DNA from: Stenotrophomonas lactitubi
GTDB lineage: Bacteria; Pseudomonadota; Gammaproteobacteria; Xanthomonadales; Xanthomonadaceae
Direction of reading: 5' to 3'
Assembly: GCF_002803515.1 (NCBI RefSeq)
Contig: NZ_PHQX01000001.1
Location: 2,108,001-2,172,000, forward strand
DNA: 64,000 bases
Every line of letters starts with the position of its first letter. Positions within the stretch are counted from its first letter, which is position 1. Both the position numbers and the translations under genes were made by a program. This document shows, piece after piece, positions 51,288-60,684 of this stretch. The notes under the pieces were generated by a model that was given only the letters and a program-made list of their open reading frames with translations, made no database searches and had not been told where the DNA came from.

Positions 51288-52499
51288 ATGAACCTGGTCC
51301 TGTACGGGATCGACCGCGAACTGCTGCCGCGCCTGGCTGCCAAGCTGCCGCCGGCCACGGCATTGCATTGGCAGGACAGCGGCGAACCGACCTCGGCACA
51401 GGACCTGCAGCGTGGCCCGCAGAACCTGGTGCTGCTCGACTTCCGCCCGGAGCATGCGTCCGCATCAACGGTGCTGGCGCAGCAGCTGCAGCAGACCCAA
51501 CCGGAATTGACCCTGGTGGCGGTGGGCGCCACCAGCGCCGGCCAGGTTGAAGGCGTGGTGATGGCGCTGCGCGCCGGCCTGCGCGATGTGCTGGACCTGG
51601 ACAGTGACAACACCGGCATCGAGGCCGCCCTGCGTCGCGCCCTGTCACCGCGGCCCGCCGCAAGCGCACAGCAGGCGCACAAGGCGCGGCTGATCGTGCT
51701 GCTGGGCGTGCGCGCCGGCGTCGGCACCAGCACCCTGGCTGCACATCTGTCGGTGCTCGCACAACAGACCCATACCCTGGCCCAGGGCGATGCAGCGGTG
51801 CAGGACGGGCTGCTGATGGAGCTGGCGCAGCCGGCCGGCGACCTCGCCCTGTACCTCAACCTGGACAGCCGCTTCCACTACGAAGATGCGCTGCGCAATG
51901 CCAGCCGCATCGATGCCACCCTGGCGCGCACCGCGATGGCCCGGCATCCCAGCGGCCTGGTCCTGCTTGATCGCGCCAGTGGCAGCGACGCGCTGCCGCC
52001 GTCCGACCCTGGCGCGCTGCTGCAGCGCCTGCGCAGCGTGTTCGCCAGCGTGCTGTGCGATGCCGGCGGCTGTCCGCTACGGCAGTTGCCACCGCTGCTG
52101 CTGGACCAGGCTGATGAAATCTGGCTGGTGGCCGATGCATCGATCGCCACGCTGGTGTCGCTGGACCACGCCCTGAAGCACCTTTCCGGCCAGCGCGATC
52201 GCGAGAAGCGGCTGCAGCTGCTGATCAACCGCCACGACGACAACAGTGGCATGAGCCCCGAACAGATCGCGCGCCGCTTCGAGCTGCCGCTGCTGGCCAC
52301 CCTGCCCGAGCGGCCACGGGTACGCACGGCTGCCAGCCATGGTCATCTGCTGCTGCAGGATGCGCCGCGCGACCCGTACCTGCGTGCCCTCGCCCCGCTG
52401 GTGCAACGCCTGGATCCGGCTGCCTGCCCGGTCCAGGCGCATGGCCTGCGGGAAAGACTTGCCCTTGCCCTGGGTGGATCGCAATGGAAGACAAAGTGA
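51288..52499 (+). CDS. cpaE: TadZ/CpaE-like localisation ATPase homologue
   Basis: 403 residues from the ATG at 51288, chosen for AAGGA seven bases upstream; an in-frame ATG at 51243 has no such site. An N-terminal receiver-like domain (LVLLDFRPEHASA...VVMALRAGLRDVLDLD) is followed by a MinD/ParA-like domain. Its P-loop reads LGVRAGVGTSTLAAHLS and has no lysine after GVG, as is usual for TadZ-type proteins. It places the pilus machine at the cell pole. It overlaps the tadA gene by 16 bp. Confidence 0.88.
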   Translation: MNLVLYGIDRELLPRLAAKLPPATALHWQDSGEPTSAQDLQRGPQNLVLLDFRPEHASASTVLAQQLQQTQPELTLVAVGATSAGQVEGVVMALRAGLRDVLDLDSDNTGIEAALRRALSPRPAASAQQAHKARLIVLLGVRAGVGTSTLAAHLSVLAQQTHTLAQGDAAVQDGLLMELAQPAGDLALYLNLDSRFHYEDALRNASRIDATLARTAMARHPSGLVLLDRASGSDALPPSDPGALLQRLRSVFASVLCDAGGCPLRQLPPLLLDQADEIWLVADASIATLVSLDHALKHLSGQRDREKRLQLLINRHDDNSGMSPEQIARRFELPLLATLPERPRVRTAASHGHLLLQDAPRDPYLRALAPLVQRLDPAACPVQAHGLRERLALALGGSQWKTK

Positions 52500-53833
52500 C
52501 CCCGTTCCCGCACGTTGTCGCCCGCAACTCGGTGCCGGAACATGCACCGGGCAGCCTGCCGTTCGCACAGACCGAGCAGTACCAGAAGGTGCTGTCGGCC
52601 GCGCACGAGCACCTGCTCAACAGCATCGAAGACGAGCGCATCGACATCGATTCCTGGGCCCCTGACACCATCGCCCGCTGGGTGGAGGTGCAGACGGTCA
52701 GTTTCATCCAGGAATGGCGCATCCCCATCAACGAAGAAGAAATGCAGGTGGTGGCCGAAGGCCTGGTCAAGGAGCTGACCGGGTTCGGCCCGCTCGATGA
52801 CCTGCTGCATGACCCCACCATCGAAGACATCCTGATCAATGGCTTCAAGGATGTGCATGTGTCCCAGGGCGGGCAGCTCAAACGCGCGCCACAGCGCTTC
52901 ACCGACGACACGCACCTGCTGCGCATCCTGCGCCGCATCATCGCCCCGCTCGGCCGCCGCCTGGATGATTCCAATCCGATGGTCGATGCGCGCCTGCCCA
53001 ATGGCGGTCGCCTCAACGCGATCATCTCGCCGTTGGCGGTGGACGGGCCGATGGTGTCCATCCGCAAGTTCCGCAAGGACCCCTTCACCCCCGACGAGCT
53101 GCTGGCCAAGGGCACCTTCGATGCACCGATGCAGGCGCTGCTGAAGGCGATGGTGCTGGGCCGCTGCAACATCCTGGTCTCCGGCGGCACCAGCTCGGGC
53201 AAGACCTCGCTGCTCAATGCGCTGGCCAGCTATGTGCCGGCCAACGAACGCGTCATCACCGTGGAAGACACCGCAGAGCTCTCGCTCAACCACCCGCATG
53301 TGGTGCGCCTGGAGAGCCGCATCGGTGGCGCCGAGGGCCAGGGCGCGGTCAGCATCCGCGACCTGGTACGCAACAGCCTGCGTATGCGTCCCGACCGCAT
53401 CGTGGTCGGCGAGGTGCGTGGCGCCGAGGTGCTGGAGATGCTGCAGGCGATGAACACCGGCCATGACGGATCGATGGCCACCATCCACGCCAACTCGCCG
53501 CGCGACTGCCTGTACCGCATCGAGATGCTGGCCGGTTTCGCCGGCTTCCAGGGCAGCGAGGACAGCCTGCGGCGTCAGATCGCCAGTGCCATCGACTTCA
53601 TCGTGCAGATCTCGCGCCTGGGCAGCGGCCGCCGCGTGCTGGTGTCGATCACCGAAATCACCGGTGTCAGCGACAACCTGATCACCACCCAGGAGATGTT
53701 CCGCCACGAAGTGCAGATCGATGGCAGCGGCAAGGAAACCGACCGTTGGATCGGCCTCGGCTTCCAGCCGCATTCGCACAAGCTGGAGCCGTTCCGGCAG
53801 TTGCTGCGCGAATCCCTGTACGGAGACTTCTGA
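52484..53833 (+). CDS. tadA: Tad pilus assembly ATPase TadA/CpaF
   Basis: 449 residues. The Walker A motif is LVSGGTSSGKTSLLNAL, with the aspartate box (VITVEDTAEL), Walker B (RPDRIVVGEVRGAEVLEML) and histidine box (NTGHDGSMATIHANSPRD) in order. The N-terminal domain (about 1-140) is typical for CpaF. It is the hexameric secretion ATPase that powers pilus assembly. Confidence 0.95.
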   Translation: MEDKVTPFPHVVARNSVPEHAPGSLPFAQTEQYQKVLSAAHEHLLNSIEDERIDIDSWAPDTIARWVEVQTVSFIQEWRIPINEEEMQVVAEGLVKELTGFGPLDDLLHDPTIEDILINGFKDVHVSQGGQLKRAPQRFTDDTHLLRILRRIIAPLGRRLDDSNPMVDARLPNGGRLNAIISPLAVDGPMVSIRKFRKDPFTPDELLAKGTFDAPMQALLKAMVLGRCNILVSGGTSSGKTSLLNALASYVPANERVITVEDTAELSLNHPHVVRLESRIGGAEGQGAVSIRDLVRNSLRMRPDRIVVGEVRGAEVLEMLQAMNTGHDGSMATIHANSPRDCLYRIEMLAGFAGFQGSEDSLRRQIASAIDFIVQISRLGSGRRVLVSITEITGVSDNLITTQEMFRHEVQIDGSGKETDRWIGLGFQPHSHKLEPFRQLLRESLYGDF

Positions 53834-53835
53834 GC

Positions 53836-54780
53836 ATGAGTACCGGCCTGCTGCTGGGTGTGCTGAGCATCGTGTCGGTGCTGCTGGCGCTGGCCGTGTG
53901 GTTGTGGGGGACGGCCAACAGCCGCGAACAGCGCCAGGCCTCCCTGCAGCATGCCGAGCAGCAGCTGGCGCGCGGCACCGGCCCTGGTGCCAGTACCACC
54001 GCCGACGCGGCGCGGCAGGCCCCGTTGCCTGCACCTGGTCGGCGCACCCTGCCCTGGGACGGACAGCTGCAACGTGCCGGCCTGACGCCTGGCTGGAAGC
54101 TGCCACTGCTGATGCTGCTGCCGGGCATCGCCCTGTCCGCATTCGCGGTGCTGCGGCTGGGCACCGCCTGGATGTTCCCCCTGACCCTGCTGCTGTACCT
54201 GCTGGGCTGCTGGCTGTGGCTGATGCGCCGCACCGGCAAGCTGCAGGCGCAGCTGCTGCACCAGCTTCCGGACTTCCTCGACAACCTGGTACGCCTGACC
54301 GCCCTCGGCAACAGCCTGCAGGCCGCCTTCCAGGTCGCCTCGATGCAGACCAACGCACCGCTGCGTGGCCTGCTCGACACCACCGTGCGCTATGCCCGTG
54401 GCGGCATGGACCTGGACCGCGCGCTCAACCTCGCTGCACAGCCCTACCGCATGGACGTGCTGAAGGTACTGGCGGTGGTGATGGGGGTGAGCGTGCGCAT
54501 CGGTGGCCGTGCCGACCAGATCCTGCAGCGCATGGGCGACTTCATGCGTGACCTCGAACAGGCCCAGCAGGAACTGGCCGCGACCACGTCTGAAACCCGC
54601 ATGTCGGCCTGGGTACTGGGCCTGCTGCCACCGGCCAGCGCGGTGTTGATGGCGATCTCCAGCCCCGAATTCTTCCAGCCGGTGCTGCACGATCCGCTGG
54701 GCCACAAGATCCTGTTGATCGCCCTGTGCATGGAACTGACCGGCGCCTTCCTGCTGTACCGCCTGGCCAAATCGCTATGA
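53836..54780 (+). CDS. tadB: Tad pilus inner-membrane platform protein TadB
   Basis: 314 residues, ATG at 53836 directly after tadA. A hydrophobic N-terminal segment, two central helices near residues 90-130, then the T2SS-F (GspF) domain (LPDFLDNLVRLTALGNSLQAAFQVASM...TSETRMSAWVLGLLPPASAVLMAI). With TadC it forms the polytopic platform on which the ATPase acts. Confidence 0.92.
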   Translation: MSTGLLLGVLSIVSVLLALAVWLWGTANSREQRQASLQHAEQQLARGTGPGASTTADAARQAPLPAPGRRTLPWDGQLQRAGLTPGWKLPLLMLLPGIALSAFAVLRLGTAWMFPLTLLLYLLGCWLWLMRRTGKLQAQLLHQLPDFLDNLVRLTALGNSLQAAFQVASMQTNAPLRGLLDTTVRYARGGMDLDRALNLAAQPYRMDVLKVLAVVMGVSVRIGGRADQILQRMGDFMRDLEQAQQELAATTSETRMSAWVLGLLPPASAVLMAISSPEFFQPVLHDPLGHKILLIALCMELTGAFLLYRLAKSL

Positions 54781-54808
54781 ACATCCCCGTCCACACAGGA
54801 GGCATCCA

Positions 54809-55738
54809 ATGAGCGCCAGCATCTGGTTCGTGGCCGCCCTGCTGGTGCTGGCCGCCGGTGTGGCCCTGCTGGGGCTTGGCAGCTGGGTGCGCGGCCATCG
54901 CGAGGACCGCAGCGCGGCAACATTGAAAACGGCGCTGCGTCCACGCGAAAGCGATGAGGCCGGTACCGATGCGCGCAAGGATTCACTCGGCTGGCTGGAG
55001 CAGTTCGGTCGCGGACTGAGCGGCGGCCGCCTGGAAACGGCGCTGCTGGCCGGTGAAGATCGCCTGCTGCTGGACCTGGCTGGCTGGAACACCCGCCGCG
55101 GCACCGCCATCTACCTGGGCCTGCGCCTGCTGCTGGCGGTGCTGGTGCTGGGTATTGCGTTGGCGATCAGCGATGCCACGGGACTGTCCAGGATCATGGT
55201 GGTGATCGGCGCGCTCGCTGCCGGCCTGCTGCTGCCGAAGTTCGCGCTCAGTGCGTGGGTCAAGCGGCGGCGGCGTGCCGTGAACAATGAACTACCGCTG
55301 TTGATCGACCTGCTGCGGCTGCTGCAGGGCGTGGGCTTCAGCATGGACCAGAGCCTGCAGACACTGGGTGACAAGCTGCGCGACGCACTGCCGGTACTGG
55401 GCGGGGAAATCCAGGAAGCAAATGTGTCCTACACCCACGGACGCACGCGCGCGCAGTCCCTGCGGCGGCTGAGCGATGTATACGGCGACGACGACCTGTC
55501 CAGCCTCGTGCAGTTGATCCTGCAGGTGCACGCGCATGGCGGTGCCGTGCAGGAACCGCTGCGCCAGTTCAGCATCCGCCTGCGCGAGCAGCGCCGCAAC
55601 GCGTTGAAGGAAAAGGTCGGCAAGCTCTCGGTGAAGATGACCGTGGTGATGATGCTGACGCTGCTGCCGGCACTGATGCTGGTGCTGGCCGGACCGGCGC
55701 TGGTCGCGCTGGCCACTACCTTGTCGAAAATGGGATGA
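54809..55738 (+). CDS. tadC: Tad pilus inner-membrane platform protein TadC
   Basis: 309 residues. N-terminal membrane helix, two central helices, then a T2SS-F domain (NNELPLLIDLLRLLQGVGFSMDQSLQTLGDKL...LVQLILQVHAHGGAVQEPLRQFSIRLREQRRNALKEKVGKLSVKMTVVMMLTLLPALMLVLAGP). The GGAGGCATCC ribosome site precedes the start. Partner of TadB. Confidence 0.92.
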   Translation: MSASIWFVAALLVLAAGVALLGLGSWVRGHREDRSAATLKTALRPRESDEAGTDARKDSLGWLEQFGRGLSGGRLETALLAGEDRLLLDLAGWNTRRGTAIYLGLRLLLAVLVLGIALAISDATGLSRIMVVIGALAAGLLLPKFALSAWVKRRRRAVNNELPLLIDLLRLLQGVGFSMDQSLQTLGDKLRDALPVLGGEIQEANVSYTHGRTRAQSLRRLSDVYGDDDLSSLVQLILQVHAHGGAVQEPLRQFSIRLREQRRNALKEKVGKLSVKMTVVMMLTLLPALMLVLAGPALVALATTLSKMG

Positions 55739-56625
55739 CCTTCATGCCTGTCCTGCGCCCCGCCTGCCTGTTGCTTGCCCTGGTTGCCGCCGCTGCCGGC
55801 TGCAGCTCCAGCACGCCGAAATACCTGCGCGCGCCGAGCCTGGCCGAGCCGACGCCGGCCCCGCAGGACAGTCGCAACGCCTATCTGGAATTGATCCAGC
55901 GCATGCAGCTGCAGGGCGCCTGGTACGCCTCGCTGGCGCACGTGGATGCCTTCCGTCAGCGCTACGGCGATACCCCGGCACTGCGCCTGCTGCAGGCTGA
56001 TGCGCTGCGCCAGACCGGCCAGATCGATGCAGCGCTGGCGTTGTACCGCGAACTCGGCAACGGCCCACAGGCCGCGGCCGCCGCGCATGGCATCGGCCTG
56101 ATCGCCGCCCTCCGTGATGATGACGACGGCGGCGAGCAGGCACTCGCACGTGCCACCCAGCTGAATCCCCTGAACACCGATTACCTGGGCGACCTCGGCT
56201 ATGCACGGCTGCGCGCCGGTCGCTTCGAACAGGCGCGCGAGCCGCTGGCCAAGGCGCTGGAACTGTCGCCGGGCAACGCCAAAGCCACCGCCAACCTGGC
56301 CTTGTGGGCGCTGCTGCGTGGCGACACGGCCACCGTCGAACGACTGGCCCAGCAGGCCAGCTTCAGCGAGGAAACGCGCCGCAGCGTCGAGCAGCAGGCA
56401 TTGCAGATCCGTACGCGGCTGCAGCAACGGCAGGCAGCCGCCAGTGCTGCGGCGGCAGCGACGCGACCGGTCGCTTCGGTAACCGCCAGCCCACCCGCCG
56501 CAGGCCCGCGCCTGGCCGCCGAACCCCGCCGCGATGGCCGGGACCAACGCGACCCGTCACGACTGCCACCCTCGATGCTGGAACGCTTCGGCACCACCGA
56601 CCATCCCAACGGGAACACGCCATGA
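55735..56625 (+). CDS. tadD: TadD-like TPR lipoprotein
   Basis: 296 residues, start ATG at 55735 overlapping the tadC stop; an ATG at 55744 is equally possible. Lipobox AAAAGC after the signal. TPR units follow (ALRLLQADALRQTGQIDAALALYREL, TDYLGDLGYARLRAGRFEQAREPLAKALELSPGNAKATANLALW). The C-terminal approximately 70 residues are alanine/proline/arginine rich and not conserved. A pilotin-like helper for the secretin in Tad systems. Confidence 0.85.
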   Translation: MTFMPVLRPACLLLALVAAAAGCSSSTPKYLRAPSLAEPTPAPQDSRNAYLELIQRMQLQGAWYASLAHVDAFRQRYGDTPALRLLQADALRQTGQIDAALALYRELGNGPQAAAAAHGIGLIAALRDDDDGGEQALARATQLNPLNTDYLGDLGYARLRAGRFEQAREPLAKALELSPGNAKATANLALWALLRGDTATVERLAQQASFSEETRRSVEQQALQIRTRLQQRQAAASAAAAATRPVASVTASPPAAGPRLAAEPRRDGRDQRDPSRLPPSMLERFGTTDHPNGNTP

Positions 56626-57083
56626 CCTCGACGCCGCTGATCCGCTGCCTGTTGCCGATGCTTGCCGGCTTGTCTTTCGCTGCGGTTGTGCAGGCGCAGA
56701 CGCCGCAGCAACCGTTGACCGGGCAGATGCTGGGCGGCGCTGCGCCCGCGCCGACCGCCGCGCCTCTGCACAGCGAGCCGTTGGCCACCGTGGACGTATC
56801 GCAGGAACAGGCTCCACCGCCTCCGCCAGCCCCTGCAGCTGCAGCTGCACCCGATTTCGGCGGCACGCAGTTGCGGCCCAACACCTCGCAGATCGGCGAC
56901 ACCACCCGCAGCCTGTTCCGCCTGCAGGCCTCCGGCGAGGTAGCCGGCGCCCGCCTGCCGATCCTCGGCGACCAGGCCACATCCAGCTACGCGCGTTACC
57001 TGAAGAGCTTCCAGTACGACATCCCGCAATTCTTCGAAACCGACGTCGCCAAGTCCGCAGGATCCTCCCGATCCGGACGCTGA
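56622..57083 (+). CDS. DUF3613-like periplasmic protein of the Tad locus
   Basis: 153 residues, ATG at 56622 overlapping tadD. Signal peptide (LIRCLLPMLAGLSFAAVVQAQ), a proline-rich linker (QEQAPPPPPAPAAAAAPDFG), then the short core IGDTTRSLFRLQASGEVAGARLPILGDQATSSYARYLKSFQYDIP. The core matches the DUF3613 pattern found in Tad loci of beta- and gammaproteobacteria. Function unknown; its place between tadD and tadG suggests an assembly factor. Confidence 0.78.
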   Translation: MTSTPLIRCLLPMLAGLSFAAVVQAQTPQQPLTGQMLGGAAPAPTAAPLHSEPLATVDVSQEQAPPPPPAPAAAAAPDFGGTQLRPNTSQIGDTTRSLFRLQASGEVAGARLPILGDQATSSYARYLKSFQYDIPQFFETDVAKSAGSSRSGR

Positions 57084-57091
57084 GGTCTGCC

Positions 57092-59242
57092 ATGAACCGA
57101 GCACGCCACATCAGCTTCAGTCGCCCGCGCGGCGGTATGTCGGTCACCATGATGCTGGTGATGATCGCGCTGCTGGCAATGCTCGGCCTGATCGAGATCG
57201 GCTTCCTGTTCTGGGCCAAGCGCGATGCACAGAAGGTGGTCGATCTGGCCGCGTTGGCAGGCGCACAACGGCTCGACCTGTGCAACGCCAGCAATGCCGA
57301 CAACAGTGCGGCCCGGCAGAGCGCACTCTCGCAGAACCGCTTCCGCGGCCAGGTGCAGATCCAGTGTGGCAACTGGAATGCCACCCGCGGAACGGCTGAC
57401 CACTTCAGCCCGAGCGTGGACGCCAGCAATCCACGCAACGCGGTGCGCGTCGTTGCCGAACGCGGCGTGCTGCCGTTCTTCGGCCAGAACCGCACGTTGC
57501 CCACCCTGCGCGTGCAGGCCGTGGCCAAGCGCTCGGAACCCACCGCGGTGTTCGCGGTGGGTTCGCAGCTGCTGCGCACCAATGGCAACTCCCCCTTGAT
57601 GGCGACCCTTCGCCTGGTCGGCCTGGACGTCACCAACGCGACGGTCTTGTCCTACGACGGCCTGGCCCAAGCGACCATTACCCCGTCGGGGCTGCTGGCT
57701 GCACTGGGCATCCCGGTCACCGCTGACCTCAGCGTGGCCGACTTCAACCGGCTGCTGTCGATCAATCGCATCTCGCTGGCGCAGCTGGTCAATGCCACCG
57801 CCACGGTAGTCGGCCGCGAGACCGCCGTCGGCGTACAGCTGCAGGCGCTGTCCAACCTGGTCGGCACCCGCCTGGACATCAACCAGCTCAATATTCTGCT
57901 GGGCAGCCAGAACGGCGGCGGCGGCCTGTTCGCGCAGGTGATCTCACCGGACGGCACCATCGGCAGCGCGCTGGAATCACGGGTCAATGTGCTGGATCTT
58001 GTCACCGCCGCGATCTCCATCGCCAACGATGGCAATGGCGTGCAGGTGCAGGGCTTGAACCTGCTGGGCATCGACATCAAGGCCGGCGTGGTGGAGCCGC
58101 CGTCGATCGCCATCGGAGGTGTCGGCGCACGTGCGTACAACGCGCAGGTGCGGCTGATGGTGGACGTCGACAGCGACCGCCTGTTCGCGATCGGTCCGCT
58201 GTTGAACCTGCTCGGCACCCGCCTGCATCTGCCACTGCACGTGGATGTGGCCAATGCGATGGGAACATTGACCAGCATCCAGTGCGGGGCGACGCCACCG
58301 ACGGCCACCGTCCAGGTCGATTCCTCGGTGCTGCGCGCCTGCGTCGGCAAGGTCAACGCAGCCGATCGTTTCTCCAAAAGCAACGTCTGTGACGCGACCC
58401 TGCAGAACGAGCAGCTGTTGAAGCTGCTGGGGCAGCCCTTGATCAACGACAAGATCACCCTGCCGGCGCTGACCAGCACGCAGAGCCTGACCCTGGCGGC
58501 CGGCCAGACCGGCTCGACCCGGATCAACCCGTTGGCCGTCGGCACCGCCGTGTCCGATCTGGTCAACGAACTGCTGCGCGTGCTGTCAGGCATGCTCAGT
58601 TCGCCCAAGCAGGGCATGAACGCCAATGACACCGCCAAGGCATTGGCCGACCGTTATCTGCAGGCCGCCTTCCCCAGCGGCGGGCGCTACAACGTGGACC
58701 AGGTGATTCCGTTGCTGCGCGATGGCGATCCGTCACGCAACCTCGCACCGTTGGGCAACTGGACAGTCCCCAAAGGTGTACCCAAGCCGTGCCTGCTTGG
58801 CCTGACCACCTGCTGGGAAGATGGCTCGGTGTGGACGGGCTACCGCACCACCGTGACCGGCCAGGGCCTTGGGTTGCTCGACGGCCTGCTTGGCTCGCTG
58901 GTTGGCGGCCTGCTGATCAACCGCTGCGACAGCCTGCTGGGCAACCTGATCGACTACAACGGTTGCGTTCGCACCAACCTGGCGTCCTATATCCAGACCG
59001 CCCCGGCAGGATTCCTCGACGGCCAGAACGGCGGCGGCGTGACCACCCCGGGCAACAACGTGACCTGCAGCGGCCTGCTGTGCGCGCTGCTGAATCCGGT
59101 GCTGGCGGCACTCAAGCCGGTGCTCAACAGCGTCGGCACCCTGCTGACCAATACCCTGGCCAGCCTGCTCGGGCTGGAACTGGGCCGCACCGATGTCAGC
59201 ATGCAGTCGATCCAGTGCAGCTCGGCGCAGCTGGTCTTCTGA
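57092..59242 (+). CDS. tadG: TadG-like protein, large variant
   Basis: 716 residues, ATG at 57092. The N-terminus has RPRGGMSVTMMLVMIALLAMLGLIEIGFLFWAKRDAQKVVDLAALAGAQ, a TadG start with one membrane helix. The long periplasmic part has repeated paired cysteines (IQCGNW, IQCGATPP, LRACVGK, SNVCDATL, INRCDSLLG) and hydrophobic beta-like strands (VGALDVTNATVLSYDGL-like). It has no von Willebrand domain that I can see. It ends the Tad operon. Confidence 0.85.
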   Translation: MNRARHISFSRPRGGMSVTMMLVMIALLAMLGLIEIGFLFWAKRDAQKVVDLAALAGAQRLDLCNASNADNSAARQSALSQNRFRGQVQIQCGNWNATRGTADHFSPSVDASNPRNAVRVVAERGVLPFFGQNRTLPTLRVQAVAKRSEPTAVFAVGSQLLRTNGNSPLMATLRLVGLDVTNATVLSYDGLAQATITPSGLLAALGIPVTADLSVADFNRLLSINRISLAQLVNATATVVGRETAVGVQLQALSNLVGTRLDINQLNILLGSQNGGGGLFAQVISPDGTIGSALESRVNVLDLVTAAISIANDGNGVQVQGLNLLGIDIKAGVVEPPSIAIGGVGARAYNAQVRLMVDVDSDRLFAIGPLLNLLGTRLHLPLHVDVANAMGTLTSIQCGATPPTATVQVDSSVLRACVGKVNAADRFSKSNVCDATLQNEQLLKLLGQPLINDKITLPALTSTQSLTLAAGQTGSTRINPLAVGTAVSDLVNELLRVLSGMLSSPKQGMNANDTAKALADRYLQAAFPSGGRYNVDQVIPLLRDGDPSRNLAPLGNWTVPKGVPKPCLLGLTTCWEDGSVWTGYRTTVTGQGLGLLDGLLGSLVGGLLINRCDSLLGNLIDYNGCVRTNLASYIQTAPAGFLDGQNGGGVTTPGNNVTCSGLLCALLNPVLAALKPVLNSVGTLLTNTLASLLGLELGRTDVSMQSIQCSSAQLVF

Positions 59243-59342
59243 CCCGCGCGGGCGCGGGTTGGCGGCGCCCGTGCCCATGCTAGACTCGCGGCGGGGAACC
59301 ACTTTCAACTCAACCCACACTACATCCGTGGATGGTCTAGAC
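59243..59342. other. Gap after tadG
   Basis: About 100 bp. TTGGCGGCGCCCGTGCCCATGCTAGACTCG could contain a promoter for the DUF2968 gene (TAGACT as a -10-like string near 59281). No terminator with a T-run is seen after tadG. Confidence 0.25.
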
Positions 59343-60047
59343 ATGCGAGAAACTTCAGGGGGCACCGTCTTCGCCCGGTATCCGCGCGGCGCAGCACTGC
59401 TGGCCGTGGCCATGATCGTGGTGGCGCCGTCGGCGCTGGCCGCACGTGGCGATCGCACTGCCACCGTCGAGCCGGCCAAGGCCGCACCGGTGGTACGCAA
59501 CACCGTCGACGAACTCAAGCAGTTGATGGATGCGCAGCAGCTCACCGAGCTGCGTACCACCTACAACGGCAACTACGGCGCCAGCCTGCTGTTCAACGCC
59601 AATACCCTGACCTACTACGTGGCCCTGTTCCAGGAGAAGAACTTCTGGCGGGTGATCAAGACCGATGCCGTCGACAACGCCGAGCGTGTCTACCGCACCT
59701 TCGCGCAGCAGTCCGAACAGCTGGCGCAGGTCTACATCGACACCACCCGGCTGGAAGCCGGCAAGCGCTACACCGAGCGCCTGGTGGCCTACAACGAAGA
59801 ACGCCTGCGCACCCTGCAGCAGGAAATGGAGCAGCAGCAGGCGCAGTCGGCGCAGGTCAGCGCAGCGCTGCAGCAGGCGCAGCAGCAGGCGGTCAGCCTG
59901 AGCACCGACGTGCAGAGCACCAACAGCCAGCTCGATGCGCTGCAGCGCCGGATCCAGATCCTGCAGGCCGAACAGGGCAACCCGGAGCTGAGCCTGCCCA
60001 AGCCGGATGCGGCAGCGGCGCCGGCCGCCTCCAGCGACGGCCACTGA
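59343..60047 (+). CDS. DUF2968-like periplasmic coiled-coil protein
   Basis: 234 residues from the ATG at 59343. Signal peptide (RGAALLAVAMIVVAPSALAA), then VDELKQLMDAQQLTELRTTYNGNYGASLLFNANTLTYYVALFQEKNFWRVIKT, the recognised DUF2968 core. A glutamine-rich coiled coil follows (RLRTLQQEMEQQQAQSAQVSAALQQAQQQAVSLSTDVQSTNSQLDALQRRIQIL). Function unknown; probably periplasmic. A clear Rho-independent terminator follows. Confidence 0.78.
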   Translation: MRETSGGTVFARYPRGAALLAVAMIVVAPSALAARGDRTATVEPAKAAPVVRNTVDELKQLMDAQQLTELRTTYNGNYGASLLFNANTLTYYVALFQEKNFWRVIKTDAVDNAERVYRTFAQQSEQLAQVYIDTTRLEAGKRYTERLVAYNEERLRTLQQEMEQQQAQSAQVSAALQQAQQQAVSLSTDVQSTNSQLDALQRRIQILQAEQGNPELSLPKPDAAAAPAASSDGH

Positions 60048-60069
60048 GGCCTACCCGGCTGCAGACCAG

Positions 60070-60095
60070 AACGGCACCTTCGGGTGCCGTTTTTC
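60070..60095 (+). terminator. Rho-independent terminator after the DUF2968 gene
   Basis: ACGGCACC-TTCG-GGTGCCGT followed by TTTT. An 8-bp perfect stem with a stable TTCG tetraloop and a T-run, 23 bp after the stop codon. Confidence 0.9.
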
Positions 60096-60102
60096 ATTGT
60101 GC

Positions 60103-60492
60103 TCAACGACAGGCCTCGCGTACTGCGTCATCCAGCTGCCTGCGCTGCAGGTAGTCGAGCCTACGCGGCTTGGCCAGCGTCTTCACCTGCTGCTGGCGCG
60201 CCCGATCGCAGGCTTGCGGGTCGGCCGTGATCGATATCAGTGCGGCCTGCGCGCGCCCGCGCCGTGGTATCCGCGTGGCGCCACGGCGGGCAGGCGACAC
60301 GGCCGAAGGTAACGGCCCGCGCGCCTTCGATTCGGCGCTGGGCACTTCCCAGCGCCACTCCGCCCGACCCTGGCAGGGCGTCTGCTGGTAGACCGGCTGG
60401 TCACCATCGGTGCATTTGTAGACGTTGGTCTGCGCCATTGCGACAGCCGCCAACAGCAGTCCAGGCAGTACTCCCCATATCGTCATCTTCAT
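60103..60492 (-). CDS. DUF4124-containing small secreted protein
   Basis: 129 residues, signal peptide (VLPGLLLAAVAMA). The DUF4124 core is NVYKCTDGDQPVYQQTPC, where K-C-x-D-x-x-x-x-x-Y-x-x-x-P-C is the family motif. The rest is arginine-rich. Such proteins are common in gammaproteobacterial envelopes, role unknown. It is convergent with the DUF2968 gene. Confidence 0.75.
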   Translation of the reverse strand: MKMTIWGVLPGLLLAAVAMAQTNVYKCTDGDQPVYQQTPCQGRAEWRWEVPSAESKARGPLPSAVSPARRGATRIPRRGRAQAALISITADPQACDRARQQQVKTLAKPRRLDYLQRRQLDDAVREACR

Positions 60493-60684
60493 GACTGGCC
60501 CTCGCGCGTCCGATGACCATGGTTGCCATCAGTACCGACCTGCCGCCAGAGCGAGTCGCGTCAGCGCAACGAACCCGTCAATCCGCCACAGCCGTGCAAT
60601 GCACACGGCACATCGTGCGCTGTACTGCCGCAGGCGCCGGCGAACCCGCAGGCGTCTTCCCTCCCTTCCGCCAAGGAACCTGCA

